A stretch of DNA of 64,000 bases, from assembly GCF_015666175.1 (NCBI RefSeq), contig NZ_JADPIE010000003.1, positions 248,001-312,000 on the forward strand, read 5' to 3'. Of this stretch, positions 18,394-27,338 are shown piece after piece. The first letter of the stretch is position 1. Each line of letters begins with the position of its first letter. The notes under the pieces were generated by a model. The model saw nothing but the letters and a program-made list of their open reading frames with translations. It did not search any database and was not told where the DNA came from. The stretch comes from Halonatronomonas betaini (GTDB taxonomy: Bacteria; Bacillota; Halanaerobiia; Halanaerobiales; Halarsenatibacteraceae). The translations under genes and the position numbers were made by a program.

Positions 18394-21273
18394 TTATTGA
18401 GAAACTTCTAATTCTCTTAGAAGCTCTTCAAGTCTATCCATCTGCTGGCCATAACTCTGCCAGTCTCCCTGCTGTATAGCTTGCTGAGCCTGGTTATATA
18501 CATTTATAATCTCATTAATTAGTTCTGGATCTTCAATATCATCAATTTCAACTGGATCCGGTTCTGGATCTTCAGTTGGATCAACAGTATCTTCCATCTC
18601 TTCCATCTCTTCTAATTCTTCAGGTGATGGTTCGATCTCTTCAACAGGATCAGCATCCACATCAATGCCAACATCAGCTAATCCTTCATCTTCAAGTTCT
18701 TCTTCATCTAATTCTTGAGTTGGTTCAGCTTCACCAAAAACAACATCTAATGCATCGAGTAAAGTCTCTTCCATTGCTATCATATCATTATATCCCACTA
18801 TTACTCTTCTTAATTCTGGTAGAGCACCTGCTTCAGCCTGTAAAAAGATTGGCTCAATATATACTATCGAGTTTTCTACAGGTAAAACAAGTAAGTTTCC
18901 TCTAATAACCCTGGATCCTTGCTGATCCCATAAACTGAGCAATTGAGAAATATATGCATTTTGATCTATTCTAGATTCAATCTGAGAAGGACCATAGACT
19001 AATTCTCCTCTTGGGAAGTTAAATAATTTTATCTCTCCATAATTTTCTCCATCAGATCTGGCAGCCATCCAGGCAACCATATTATTTCTATTTGCTGGAG
19101 TAAATGGAATCATTAAAGTAAACTCAACATTTTCTTCTCCTGGCAATCTAGTCGAAATATAATAAGGTTCTACAGGAATAGTGCTTCCAGCATAATTTTC
19201 ATTTGGAATATCCCAGACATCTTCCTGGTTGTAAAATACAGTTGGGTTCTCCATATGATACCTTTTAAAGACCTCTGCCTGTATTGAAAATAGATCAGCT
19301 GGATATCTTACATGAGGTCTTAAGCTTTCAGGCATTTCATCAAGGCTTTTAAATAAACCTGGGAATATATTAGAATACGTATTTACAATTGGATCGTCTT
19401 CTTCAGCAATATAGAAATCAACATCTCCTTCGTATGCATCAACAACAACCTTAACTGAATTTCTAATATAATTTATATTTTGATTGATAGGTTCTGAATA
19501 AGGATATCTATTTGAGAATGTATAAGCATCCTGAATCCAGTAAATCTTGCCATCTGCAACAACAGGATATGGATCATCATCTAACTCTAAAAATGGTGCA
19601 ATCTTATTAACTCTCTCCTGAATATTTCTATCAAACATCATTCTTGAATCTGGAGATATATCATCAGCAAGCATTATTCTTATATCATTAAATCTCATAC
19701 TAAATAATGCTCTTTTAAGATAACCATCCAATTGAACTCCACCATTTCCAGAATAATTGGTATAGACATTAGTTCCACCATCAGGATAATGAAATTCTTC
19801 TTCAAGGTTATTTACAATAACATATTCAGCAGTGCTCTCTCCATAATAAACAGAAGGATTATCCAGAACCAGATCAGTATCGGTTCTAGGTGGAATATCC
19901 TCTATAAACATTTCTGGCAATCCCTGAGCAGTACTAGCGCTAACATCAGCCATTGCAACACCCATACCATGAGTATATTTCAACCGCTGGTTAACCCAGG
20001 TCTGTGCCTGTGGATTAAGACCAGACTGATTCATCTCTCTAACAGATAGTAAAACCTGCTTATATTCATCATCAATTATATAACGATCAATATCAACATC
20101 CATAAAACTATAATATTGCCTTAATTCCTGTAACTGACTAAAAGTTGTTTGTATTGGCCTTGGATCCCACAATCTTACATTATTAAAGATTTCAGGATTA
20201 TTATCGACATCTTCTCTTGTCAATTCATTATCTAAATCAAATCTAGTTGTTTCAACTTCATCCAGATTATAAGCTTGCTGAGTCATATTAATATTATATT
20301 CTATATATGGAGTCTCTCTTCCCAGCTCATTCGGCTCAACCTGAAATCTTTGCACAAATCCAGGATATACATTCAATAATAAAACAGATGCAATAATCCA
20401 AACACCGACTACACCAGCTATCAACTTATATTTCTTCTTAAACAGGCTAAATATAGCTAAACCGGTTAAGAGGATTACTAATACCATTAATATTCTTAAT
20501 CCTGGTAATGTGGCATTTATATCGGTATAACTTGCACCAAAGGCCACTCCCCTATCAGAATACATTAACTCATACATCTGTAATCTATAATCAATAGCCT
20601 TAGTTATAAGATATAAGATTAAAAGAATTATCAAGTGGTTTTTAGCACTTTTTGATAAATTAAATTTTAAGTTATTTATATCTATTGAATTAATCCCTGA
20701 AGATAAAAGATAAATTAAACCAACTACAAAAATAGTAAAGATTATTATAATTACAGCTATTTCTCTAAATAATTCAAATACTGGCAAAGAGAATAAATAA
20801 AAAGAAACATCCCTACCAAATATAGGATCAACCTGACCAGTTGGAGATTGATTTATAAATTTCAATATAGTTTCCCAATTAGCTGCTCCAATATTAGAAA
20901 ATATTACCCCTATAAAAATAGAGATCCCTAAAAATAAATACTTTAATCGCTGCAAATTCAGCCAATTTAATATAGGTATTTCTCTGTCAGGAAATATAGA
21001 TTGAACCCGATCATTATTGGACATATTTATTAAATACATTAAATCATTTTTAGTATACCTCAGGTTAATATAAAAGAATAAAAATACTATTAAACCAACA
21101 GCAACTCTCATTCCAATCTGAGCTATAATCCTGGTAAAATAGGCATTTAGATAGCCTAATTCTCCAAACCATAGAATATCAGTGAAAAACCTGCTTCCAA
21201 TTGCTAAAATAGCTAGTATTAATACTAGTATTCCTAAAACACTGAAGATAAATATTTTCCTTTTATTTGTCAT
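18394..21273 (-). CDS. UPF0182 family large membrane protein
   Basis: 959 residues. Seven or so hydrophobic helices in the first 320 residues are followed by a large domain, probably outside the membrane, that matches the UPF0182 (COG1615) family; conserved pieces include YIEYNINMTQQAYNL, RLKYTHGMG and NRYPYSEP. The tail from about 865 is highly acidic (runs of Glu/Asp with Pro) before a final amphipathic helix. Family function is unknown. The ribosome site (GGGACTGATAAG) is weak. It lies 17 bases after the RadC-like gene. Confidence 0.9.
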   Translation of the reverse strand: MTNKRKIFIFSVLGILVLILAILAIGSRFFTDILWFGELGYLNAYFTRIIAQIGMRVAVGLIVFLFFYINLRYTKNDLMYLINMSNNDRVQSIFPDREIPILNWLNLQRLKYLFLGISIFIGVIFSNIGAANWETILKFINQSPTGQVDPIFGRDVSFYLFSLPVFELFREIAVIIIIFTIFVVGLIYLLSSGINSIDINNLKFNLSKSAKNHLIILLILYLITKAIDYRLQMYELMYSDRGVAFGASYTDINATLPGLRILMVLVILLTGLAIFSLFKKKYKLIAGVVGVWIIASVLLLNVYPGFVQRFQVEPNELGRETPYIEYNINMTQQAYNLDEVETTRFDLDNELTREDVDNNPEIFNNVRLWDPRPIQTTFSQLQELRQYYSFMDVDIDRYIIDDEYKQVLLSVREMNQSGLNPQAQTWVNQRLKYTHGMGVAMADVSASTAQGLPEMFIEDIPPRTDTDLVLDNPSVYYGESTAEYVIVNNLEEEFHYPDGGTNVYTNYSGNGGVQLDGYLKRALFSMRFNDIRIMLADDISPDSRMMFDRNIQERVNKIAPFLELDDDPYPVVADGKIYWIQDAYTFSNRYPYSEPINQNINYIRNSVKVVVDAYEGDVDFYIAEEDDPIVNTYSNIFPGLFKSLDEMPESLRPHVRYPADLFSIQAEVFKRYHMENPTVFYNQEDVWDIPNENYAGSTIPVEPYYISTRLPGEENVEFTLMIPFTPANRNNMVAWMAARSDGENYGEIKLFNFPRGELVYGPSQIESRIDQNAYISQLLSLWDQQGSRVIRGNLLVLPVENSIVYIEPIFLQAEAGALPELRRVIVGYNDMIAMEETLLDALDVVFGEAEPTQELDEEELEDEGLADVGIDVDADPVEEIEPSPEELEEMEEMEDTVDPTEDPEPDPVEIDDIEDPELINEIINVYNQAQQAIQQGDWQSYGQQMDRLEELLRELEVSQ

Positions 21274-21290
21274 TTACTTATCAGTCCCAA

Positions 21291-22019
21291 TTATATAAGA
21301 TTAAGTTTCTTAAAACTATAAAACTGATTCCCATCAACGTGCAATCTATCTTTAAATTTAATTCCTAAAATTGCCCCAGCCTGTCTCAATCTATTTACTT
21401 TCATTATCTCTTCCCGTTCTGGCGATTTAATATTTATATCTAAATTATCGATAATATAAATCATACATTCATCTTCAACATTTAAAGCCTGCTCAAAAAC
21501 TTCCTTGGGATTTAAAGATAAATCATAATCAGTTCCTGGCCCCATAAGTTTCCAGCCCTTTAAAATCCTATATCTATCTAAAGTTACAACTAAAGCTCTT
21601 TCATTTTTTGATTCATTAATCAGGTTAAATAGCTTGATTAATTGACTCTCTTGATAAAAAGGAGTCTTTAAAAAATCTCTTTCAGATTCTTTCTCTGGAT
21701 TATAACATTTTGATAACAAGCAGTCTATATTTTTAATATCTTTTAATTCCCTATAAAAATCAATAACCTCATCAGTACTAAACTCAGAATCTAAAGAAAG
21801 TTCCTGAGTAAAATTTTTAGGGAGTTTCTTATTATCAACTTTTAATAATGGATGATCGGATTCTAATATCTGGTATTGCAATTCTCTTGAACAGGGACAT
21901 CTAAATGCAACAAAACCGAGCCCATTCAACCTTCCAATATCTTTAGTGAATTCACCAACACCAAGAATTTCAATTTCACCATCAAATTTTCCACATTTTA
22001 AACAGGCAATTTCGGTCAT
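21291..22019 (-). CDS. degenerate RadC/JAMM-like protein with N-terminal cysteine pairs
   Basis: 242 residues from the ATG after AAGGGGG. Residues 138-242 follow the RadC pattern: ERALVVTLDRY, then NPKEVFEQALN, then RLRQAGAILGI and DRLHVDGNQFYSF. In RadC the stretch between reads HNHPSGD and binds metal; here it is DNLDINI (191-197), so both histidines and the aspartate are gone. The N-terminus has CLKC (6, 9) and CPC (41, 43), possibly a zinc site. I infer a non-catalytic binding or structural role. Neighbours (UPF0182, deaminase) do not explain it. Confidence 0.7.
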   Translation of the reverse strand: MTEIACLKCGKFDGEIEILGVGEFTKDIGRLNGLGFVAFRCPCSRELQYQILESDHPLLKVDNKKLPKNFTQELSLDSEFSTDEVIDFYRELKDIKNIDCLLSKCYNPEKESERDFLKTPFYQESQLIKLFNLINESKNERALVVTLDRYRILKGWKLMGPGTDYDLSLNPKEVFEQALNVEDECMIYIIDNLDINIKSPEREEIMKVNRLRQAGAILGIKFKDRLHVDGNQFYSFKKLNLI

Positions 22020-22043
22020 GTTTCTGCCCCCTTTCATAATTAT

Positions 22044-23348
22044 TTACTCTGATAATCTATCAGCTCTATTAGCTACTTCATCATATACTTTATCTTCATC
22101 CAGAGTTTTCAATTCCCTATTTTCCATAATTAATCTACCATCTATGATTACAGTATCAACATCTCTTCCGCTCCCTGCATAAAATATATTGGATAAAGAA
22201 TTATAATCCGGGGTATATGCAGGTTTATTATGAGTATTTATCAATATTACATCTGCTTTTTTACCTTCTTTTAGTTCACCAATTTCAGCATTCCCTAAAG
22301 CCTTTGCTCCATTTGTTGTTACAATTTCTAAAATATTATTTAAAGGTATTACAGTTGGATCATTATTTACAGCTTTTTGCAGGTAAGAAGCCAGCCTGAC
22401 ATCATGAATTAGGTCTAAACCATTATTGCTTGCAACCCCATCTGTACCCAGACTCACATTAATACCAGCATCTAAAAGTTCTTTGAGTCTAATAATTCCA
22501 CTACCTAATTTCATATTACTTGCTGGGTTATGAGATATATGAACATTATTTTCAGCTAAAATCTTAATATCATTATCACTTAAATGAACTCCATGGGCTG
22601 CTAGAGTATGATAATTAAATAAACCGATTTCATCAAGGTATTGCACTGGAGTCTTCCCAGAATCATTAACTAAATCATCTACCTCTTCTTTTGTTTCAGC
22701 AACATGAATATGAATCATACTATTATATTTATCAGCAATTTTCATAACTTCTTTTAAATAATCTTCACTGCAGGTATAGGGAGAATGAGGTGCTAGATTA
22801 ATTTTAACACGATTATTTAAATATCCATCGTACATTTCAATTAATCTCACAGATTCTTCTAAACCCTTTTCTCCATCATTTTCTTCTATTAAACCATAAC
22901 CTAAATCTGCCCTAATCCCGCTCTCTCTAACAGCATCAATTACTCGATCTGTTGCAAAATACATATCATTAAATGTTGTCACACCATTTTTTATCATTTC
23001 AATAATAGCTAATTTAGTTCCCCAGTAAATATCCTCTTCATTCATTCGGCTCTCAAAGGGCCAGATCTTTTCAGTAAGCCAGGTATGCAACTTATAATCA
23101 TCTGCATATCCCCTCAAAAGATTCATGCCTGCATGTGTATGGGTATTAATCAGACCAGGTAAAACAAGCATTCCTGTAGCATCAATAATTTCAACATCTT
23201 CTCTATCCTTAATTATACCATAATCTTCATCATTAATACTACCTATTTTTTCAATCTTATCCCCTTCTAATAAAATATATCCATTTTTGATGCCCTCATT
23301 ATTGCTTGAAGTACCAAAAGCCTCTTTAAAATTATCAATCAATATCAT
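22044..23348 (-). CDS. mtaD: 5-methylthioadenosine/S-adenosylhomocysteine deaminase
   Basis: 434 residues, an amidohydrolase-superfamily metalloenzyme that deaminates SAH, MTA or adenosine. Metal ligands and active-site motifs are present: NTHTHAGMNLLRG, HIHVAETKEEV, AAHGVHLSD, SHNPASNMKLGSG and GTDGVASNN. An ATG follows GGGGG. SAH arises from the many methyltransferases and 5'-MTA from any aminopropyl transfer, so a link with the aminopropyltransferase-like gene elsewhere in the window is possible but speculative. Confidence 0.92.
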   Translation of the reverse strand: MILIDNFKEAFGTSSNNEGIKNGYILLEGDKIEKIGSINDEDYGIIKDREDVEIIDATGMLVLPGLINTHTHAGMNLLRGYADDYKLHTWLTEKIWPFESRMNEEDIYWGTKLAIIEMIKNGVTTFNDMYFATDRVIDAVRESGIRADLGYGLIEENDGEKGLEESVRLIEMYDGYLNNRVKINLAPHSPYTCSEDYLKEVMKIADKYNSMIHIHVAETKEEVDDLVNDSGKTPVQYLDEIGLFNYHTLAAHGVHLSDNDIKILAENNVHISHNPASNMKLGSGIIRLKELLDAGINVSLGTDGVASNNGLDLIHDVRLASYLQKAVNNDPTVIPLNNILEIVTTNGAKALGNAEIGELKEGKKADVILINTHNKPAYTPDYNSLSNIFYAGSGRDVDTVIIDGRLIMENRELKTLDEDKVYDEVANRADRLSE

Positions 23349-23372
23349 ATTAATTCCCCCGGACTGTCAATT

Positions 23373-23663
23373 TTATTTTAACAATTCACCATTATCACAC
23401 TCACTGGTTATAATTTGATAGCTTTTATCAAAGAAAATCTCTAAATGGATTTTATTATAACAATCTGGACAAACAATATATTTCTTTAACATATAATTTC
23501 CAGGTTGATCATCTTCATAAACAGTTGCTATATCATATGTCTTTAAAACTTTTATTTCATTGATATTTTTGCATTTGTTACATTTAACCTTAAAAGCAAG
23601 CATCTTATCCTTATCATCTGTCGAGCCGCTAAATAAACCTTTAATTATTTCTATAATTTTCAG
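23373..23663 (-). CDS. small zinc-ribbon-like protein, probable CTG start
   Basis: About 96 residues. CNKC and CPDC pairs are set about 37 residues apart in a KVKCNKCKN ... KYIVCPDCYNKI arrangement, followed by IHLEIFFDKSYQIITSE; this resembles small uncharacterised Firmicute proteins with a short amphipathic start (KIIEIIKGLF). The frame stays open upstream, but the sigma-A promoter and GGGGTGAT ribosome site place the start near 23663-23672. The best-spaced codon is CTG at 23663; GTG at 23672 overlaps the ribosome site. Function unknown. Confidence 0.65.
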   Translation of the reverse strand: MKIIEIIKGLFSGSTDDKDKMLAFKVKCNKCKNINEIKVLKTYDIATVYEDDQPGNYMLKKYIVCPDCYNKIHLEIFFDKSYQIITSECDNGELLK

Positions 23664-23700
23664 AATAATCACCCCAAATTTATTTATATGTATATAAGTA

Positions 23701-23729
23701 ATTATAACTGATATACCTGCCCTAATCAA
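23701..23729 (-). promoter_or_regulatory. sigma-A promoter for the zinc-ribbon gene
   Basis: TTGATT, a 17-base spacer and a perfect TATAAT on the minus strand. The predicted start near 23694 gives a leader of about 30 bases. The -35 lies in the tail of the ferritin terminator. Confidence 0.8.
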
Positions 23730-23755
23730 GTAAAGCCAGGCATAAATGCCTGGCT
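23730..23755 (-). terminator. intrinsic terminator after ferritin gene
   Basis: AGCCAGGCAT / ATGCCTGGCT forms a 10 bp stem with a two-base loop, followed on the minus strand by TTTACTTGATT. It lies about 25 bases beyond the ferritin stop. Confidence 0.85.
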
Positions 23756-23778
23756 CACATGATTATATTATTTAAGAA

Positions 23779-24276
23779 TTAATGTCCTTTTCTTGCGCCT
23801 AATTCTTTATCAAGCATATATATGCCTGTATTGGTATCTCCAACTTTTTCGAATTTATCTAAAATCTCATTAACAGTATCTTCTTCTTCAACCTGTTCGT
23901 CAACAAACCAGTTTAAGAACACTTCAGTTGCATAATCGTCATGTTCTCTTGCCAGTGAAACTAAATTATTAATTCTGTCACTGATATATTCTTCATGTTC
24001 CAGTGCTGCTTCAAATACAGCCTGTGGTGAATCCCATTCAAAAGGTGGCTCTGAAATTGCTGCTAATTTAACTCTTCCTCCACGTTCATTAATAAAATCA
24101 TAAAATTTACGTGCATGTTCTTGCTCTTCTAAAGCCTGCATATCCATCCAGGCAGCAAATCCTGGGAAACCTTCCTCTTCAAACATTGCAGCCATTGCCT
24201 GATAAATATAAGCAGATTCTAACTCAGCATTCAATTGATCGTTTAAAGCTTCTAAAATTTCTTTTTTTAACTCCAT
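23779..24276 (-). CDS. bacterial ferritin (non-heme)
   Basis: 165 residues. A four-helix iron-storage protein of the FtnA type; iron-site residues are seen in NAELESAYIY, LEEQEHARKFYDFI and WFVDEQVEEED. It oxidises ferrous iron and stores it in a 24-subunit shell. ATG after AGGAGGC. It has its own sigma-A promoter and terminator, so it is monocistronic. The promoter is back to back with that of the photolyase gene. Confidence 0.95.
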   Translation of the reverse strand: MELKKEILEALNDQLNAELESAYIYQAMAAMFEEEGFPGFAAWMDMQALEEQEHARKFYDFINERGGRVKLAAISEPPFEWDSPQAVFEAALEHEEYISDRINNLVSLAREHDDYATEVFLNWFVDEQVEEEDTVNEILDKFEKVGDTNTGIYMLDKELGARKGH

Positions 24277-24312
24277 TTTTTATGCCTCCTATTTTATTAA
24301 ATAATCTTCAAA

Positions 24313-24341
24313 TTGGAAAATCTATTAATTCCTGATATAAT
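24313..24341 (+). promoter_or_regulatory. sigma-A promoter of photolyase gene
   Basis: TTGGAA, a 17-base spacer and a perfect TATAAT. The predicted start lies about 40 bases before the ATG. An inverted repeat GATAT-N4-ATATC covers the two -10 elements and could be an operator. Confidence 0.75.
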
Positions 24342-24367
24342 CATATCGTATTTAAAATATTTTTCAA
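24340..24367 (-). promoter_or_regulatory. sigma-A promoter of ferritin gene
   Basis: TTGAAA, 16-base spacer, TATGAT on the minus strand. Its -10 overlaps the -10 of the divergent photolyase promoter by two bases, so RNA polymerase should not occupy both at once. Confidence 0.7.
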
Positions 24368-24388
24368 GCCTAAATAGGAGGAATTCTT

Positions 24389-25813
24389 ATGAAATCAGAA
24401 AATATTATTAATAAAATCAATTTGGATAAAGATTATTATAGTATTTTAAGTAATCGAGAAATAAATAAAAAAAATGATTATGTTTTATACTGGATGCAGG
24501 GTAGCCAGAGATTATCAGATAATAGAGCACTTTCAGTCTCTGCTAAAGTAGCCAATCAGTTAAATAAAAAATTATATATTATCTTTAATTTTGTTTCAGA
24601 TTATCCTGAAGCTAATTATCGTCATTATTCATTTATGTATGATGGCATAAAAGAAATTTATGAAAATCTAAAAGAACCAGGTATTAGATTTATAGTAACC
24701 AAAGGAGACATTGTTACAAATATTAAAAAGTGGGCTGATAGGTCAGCAATTACATTTGTAGATAAGGGTTATTTAAAACCTCAACGAAACTGGAGAAATT
24801 CACTAAATGAAAAAATTAATGTGCCGTTAGTTGAAATTGCAACTAACACAGTAGTCCCTATCCAAAAAGTTTCTAATAAAGAAGAATACGCCGCTTATAC
24901 AATCCGAAATAAGATTAATAAATATGTGGATGAAGAATTATTTATCTGGAATCTACCTGAGTTAAATAACAAATGCAATCTAGATCATATTGAGCCTGAA
25001 AATTTCACAGATAAAGATGCTTTTTTATCTTCATTAAAACTAAATAATGATCTACCTGAAATCAGCAGTTTTACTGGAGGTTATTCTCAGGCTAAGCTTA
25101 AATTAAAAAGTTTTATTGATAATAACCTTAAAGATTATCAGGAAAATAGTAACGATCCAGATTTAAATATTCAATCAAATCTAAGTCCTTATCTTCATTT
25201 TGGACAAATTTCTCCTAGAGAAATAGCTTTATTAGTAAAAGATGAGGCTGAATTAAATCCTGCTATTAATCCTGAAGATTTCTTAGAACAGCTAATAGTC
25301 AGAAGAGAATTAAGTTTTAATTTTGTCTATTATAATAAGTTGTATGATAGCTATCCAGGAGCACTCCCTGATTGGGCAAAAAAGTCTTTAGAAATTCATG
25401 CTGATGACCCAAGAGATTATATATATTCCAAATCAGATTTTGAAAATGCTAAAACCCATGATTATTACTGGAATGCTGCTCAACTGGAACATATATATAC
25501 CGGTAAAATCCATAATTATATGAGAATGTACTGGGGCAAAAAAATACTTGAATGGTCACCTGACCCTGAATCAGCCTTTAATCTTGCTCTTTATTTAAAT
25601 AATAAATATAGCCTTGATGGTAGAGACCCTAATTCTTATGCCGGTGTAGCCTGGTGTTTTGGAAAACATGATAGAGCCTGGCAGGAAAGGTCTGTATTTG
25701 GTAAAACTAGATACATGAATCAAAATGGCTTAAAACGAAAATTCAGTATGGATGAATATATAAAAAGAATCAAAAAGATATCTGGTCTTTCTAAAATTAA
25801 AGGTGATAAATAA
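24389..25813 (+). CDS. phr: class II CPD deoxyribodipyrimidine photolyase
   Basis: 474 residues. A flavoenzyme that uses light to split cyclobutane pyrimidine dimers. Class II marks are clear: LYWMQGSQR near the start, LSPYLHFGQISPRE, NYMRMYWGKKILEW, LDGRDPNSYAGVAWCFGKHDR split over the FAD site, and RYMNQNGLKRKF. ATG follows AGGAGG by 7 bases. It ends in a bidirectional terminator shared with HU. Its presence suggests exposure to light in an otherwise anaerobic lifestyle. Confidence 0.95.
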   Translation: MKSENIINKINLDKDYYSILSNREINKKNDYVLYWMQGSQRLSDNRALSVSAKVANQLNKKLYIIFNFVSDYPEANYRHYSFMYDGIKEIYENLKEPGIRFIVTKGDIVTNIKKWADRSAITFVDKGYLKPQRNWRNSLNEKINVPLVEIATNTVVPIQKVSNKEEYAAYTIRNKINKYVDEELFIWNLPELNNKCNLDHIEPENFTDKDAFLSSLKLNNDLPEISSFTGGYSQAKLKLKSFIDNNLKDYQENSNDPDLNIQSNLSPYLHFGQISPREIALLVKDEAELNPAINPEDFLEQLIVRRELSFNFVYYNKLYDSYPGALPDWAKKSLEIHADDPRDYIYSKSDFENAKTHDYYWNAAQLEHIYTGKIHNYMRMYWGKKILEWSPDPESAFNLALYLNNKYSLDGRDPNSYAGVAWCFGKHDRAWQERSVFGKTRYMNQNGLKRKFSMDEYIKRIKKISGLSKIKGDK

Positions 25814-25842
25814 TTAAAGAGGGGCAATTGCCCCTCTTTAAT
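25813..25842. terminator. bidirectional terminator between photolyase and HU genes
   Basis: A perfect 30-base palindrome, ATTAAAGAGGGGCAA and its complement. Flanking A/T runs on both sides let it work for both convergent genes. Confidence 0.85.
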
Positions 25843-25905
25843 CAATATAATATAGTTTATTAGCAATATGTATTGCTAAATTTATTGCTAGATATAAATG
25901 CGGTA

Positions 25906-26211
25906 TTATTGATCTTTAACTGACTCTTTGAAAGTTTTACCTGCTCTAAAAGTAGGTACCTTTCTTGCAGGAATTTTAATGGTTTCTTCAGGGTTCTGAG
26001 GATTCCTGCCCTGTCTTGCTTTGCGATCTTTAACTTCAAAGCTTCCAAAACCAATAATCTGTACATTATCTCTAGTTTCCTGGTCTTTTTCTGCTTCTTC
26101 TGTTAAATAATCCATGATTGAATCAAAGGTAGTATTAACAATCTCATTACAATCTTTTTTAGTGTGCCCAGTCTTTTCAGCAACCAAATCAATTAATTCA
26201 GTCTTAGTCAT
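25906..26211 (-). CDS. HU family DNA-binding protein
   Basis: 101 residues, about ten longer than common HU. The hallmark GFGSFEVKDRKARQGRNPQ and the IPARKVPTF arm are present. The extra residues are an acidic EKDQETRD insert between helix 2 and the first strand, plus a short tail. HU bends and compacts DNA non-specifically. ATG after GAGGAGGTGA, a very strong ribosome site. Alone between the bidirectional terminator and gpsA. Confidence 0.95.
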   Translation of the reverse strand: MTKTELIDLVAEKTGHTKKDCNEIVNTTFDSIMDYLTEEAEKDQETRDNVQIIGFGSFEVKDRKARQGRNPQNPEETIKIPARKVPTFRAGKTFKESVKDQ

Positions 26212-26322
26212 TGTCTCACCTCCTCATAAAATTATTACTTACTTACTCTTATTCTTGATATATCATAAAACTCCTGCTTAAATCAGAAAAAAATTCATTT
26301 AAATCACTAATATTTTAATAAA

Positions 26323-27324
26323 TTAGCTGATTTCAGTCTTAATTTCCCTATTCATAAGGTCATCAACAGCTTTTAAAGGATCTTTATCCTCAAATAAAAC
26401 CTCATAAATTTCTTCTGTTATAGGCATTTCTGTCTTAACTTTTCCACCTTTTTTGGCTAAAATAACAGATCTTGTAGTTTTTATTCCCTCTACAACCTGG
26501 CCAACTTCTCTTTCGGCCTCATCAATACTTAAACCCTGACCAATTTTATAACCAAAACTCCTATTCCTGCTGTGTTCACTGGTGCAGGTAACAACCAGGT
26601 CTCCTAATCCAGATAAACCAGAAAAAGTTGCCTTATTGGCTCCTAGTTCAACTCCAAATCTGCTTATTTCTGTTAGCCCTCTGGTTATTAAGGCAGCAAT
26701 AGAATTATCTCCATAACCAAGTCCAGCGACTATACCTGATGCCAGAGCAATAATATTCTTAATTGCACCACCTAATTCAACCCCGACTATATCCGGGTTA
26801 GTATAGGCTCTAAATCTAATATTACTCATAGCTTTTTGAACTACTTTTGCAGACTCCATATCTTTAGATGCCACAACTGCTGCTGTTGGTTTATCAAGAA
26901 TTACTTCTTCAGCATGGGTTGGCCCTGATAAAACTGTAATAGTATTGGCCAGTTCTTCAGATATTATCTCACTATTTGTTAAAAAACTATCCTCATCTAT
27001 ACCTTTGGCAGTAGATACAACAATGGCATCCTTACTAATATATTTTTTTACTTTTCTAGAAACTTCCCTGGTGGCTGAAGTCGGGACTGAAATAAAAACT
27101 ATATCCTTATTAGATACAGCCTCTTTAAGATCATTAGTTGGAATAATAAAATCAGATAATTTATAATCAGGGAAGTAATCCTTATTCCTGCCTGTCTTAA
27201 TCATTTCATTTACCTGCTCAGCTCTCTTGGCATATAAATAAACGTTAAAATTATTCTTTGTTAAATTTTCAGCAATAGCAGTTCCCCAGCTGCCTCCACC
27301 TATTACTGCAATCTTTTTAGTCAT
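26323..27324 (-). CDS. gpsA: NAD(P)-dependent glycerol-3-phosphate dehydrogenase
   Basis: 333 residues. Makes sn-glycerol-3-phosphate from dihydroxyacetone phosphate for phospholipids. N-terminal GGGSWGTAIAE nucleotide loop, the conserved VLSGPTHAEEV, GGAIKNIIALASGI with catalytic Lys, and the SEHSRNRSFG substrate loop. It follows plsY by 14 bases, so glycerol phosphate supply and its acylation are in one transcript together with der. Confidence 0.96.
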   Translation of the reverse strand: MTKKIAVIGGGSWGTAIAENLTKNNFNVYLYAKRAEQVNEMIKTGRNKDYFPDYKLSDFIIPTNDLKEAVSNKDIVFISVPTSATREVSRKVKKYISKDAIVVSTAKGIDEDSFLTNSEIISEELANTITVLSGPTHAEEVILDKPTAAVVASKDMESAKVVQKAMSNIRFRAYTNPDIVGVELGGAIKNIIALASGIVAGLGYGDNSIAALITRGLTEISRFGVELGANKATFSGLSGLGDLVVTCTSEHSRNRSFGYKIGQGLSIDEAEREVGQVVEGIKTTRSVILAKKGGKVKTEMPITEEIYEVLFEDKDPLKAVDDLMNREIKTEIS

Positions 27325-27338
27325 AATAACACCTCAAA

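Noticed and set aside
18576-18905. Open frame on the plus strand with a Leu/Gln/His-rich product
   Set aside because: It lies wholly opposite the UPF0182 gene's acidic tail; its composition mirrors the Glu/Asp codons on the other strand, and no ribosome site precedes it.
24330-24350. PerR box between the ferritin and photolyase genes
   Set aside because: One half-site fits, but the other half departs from the consensus, so only a generic dyad is reported.
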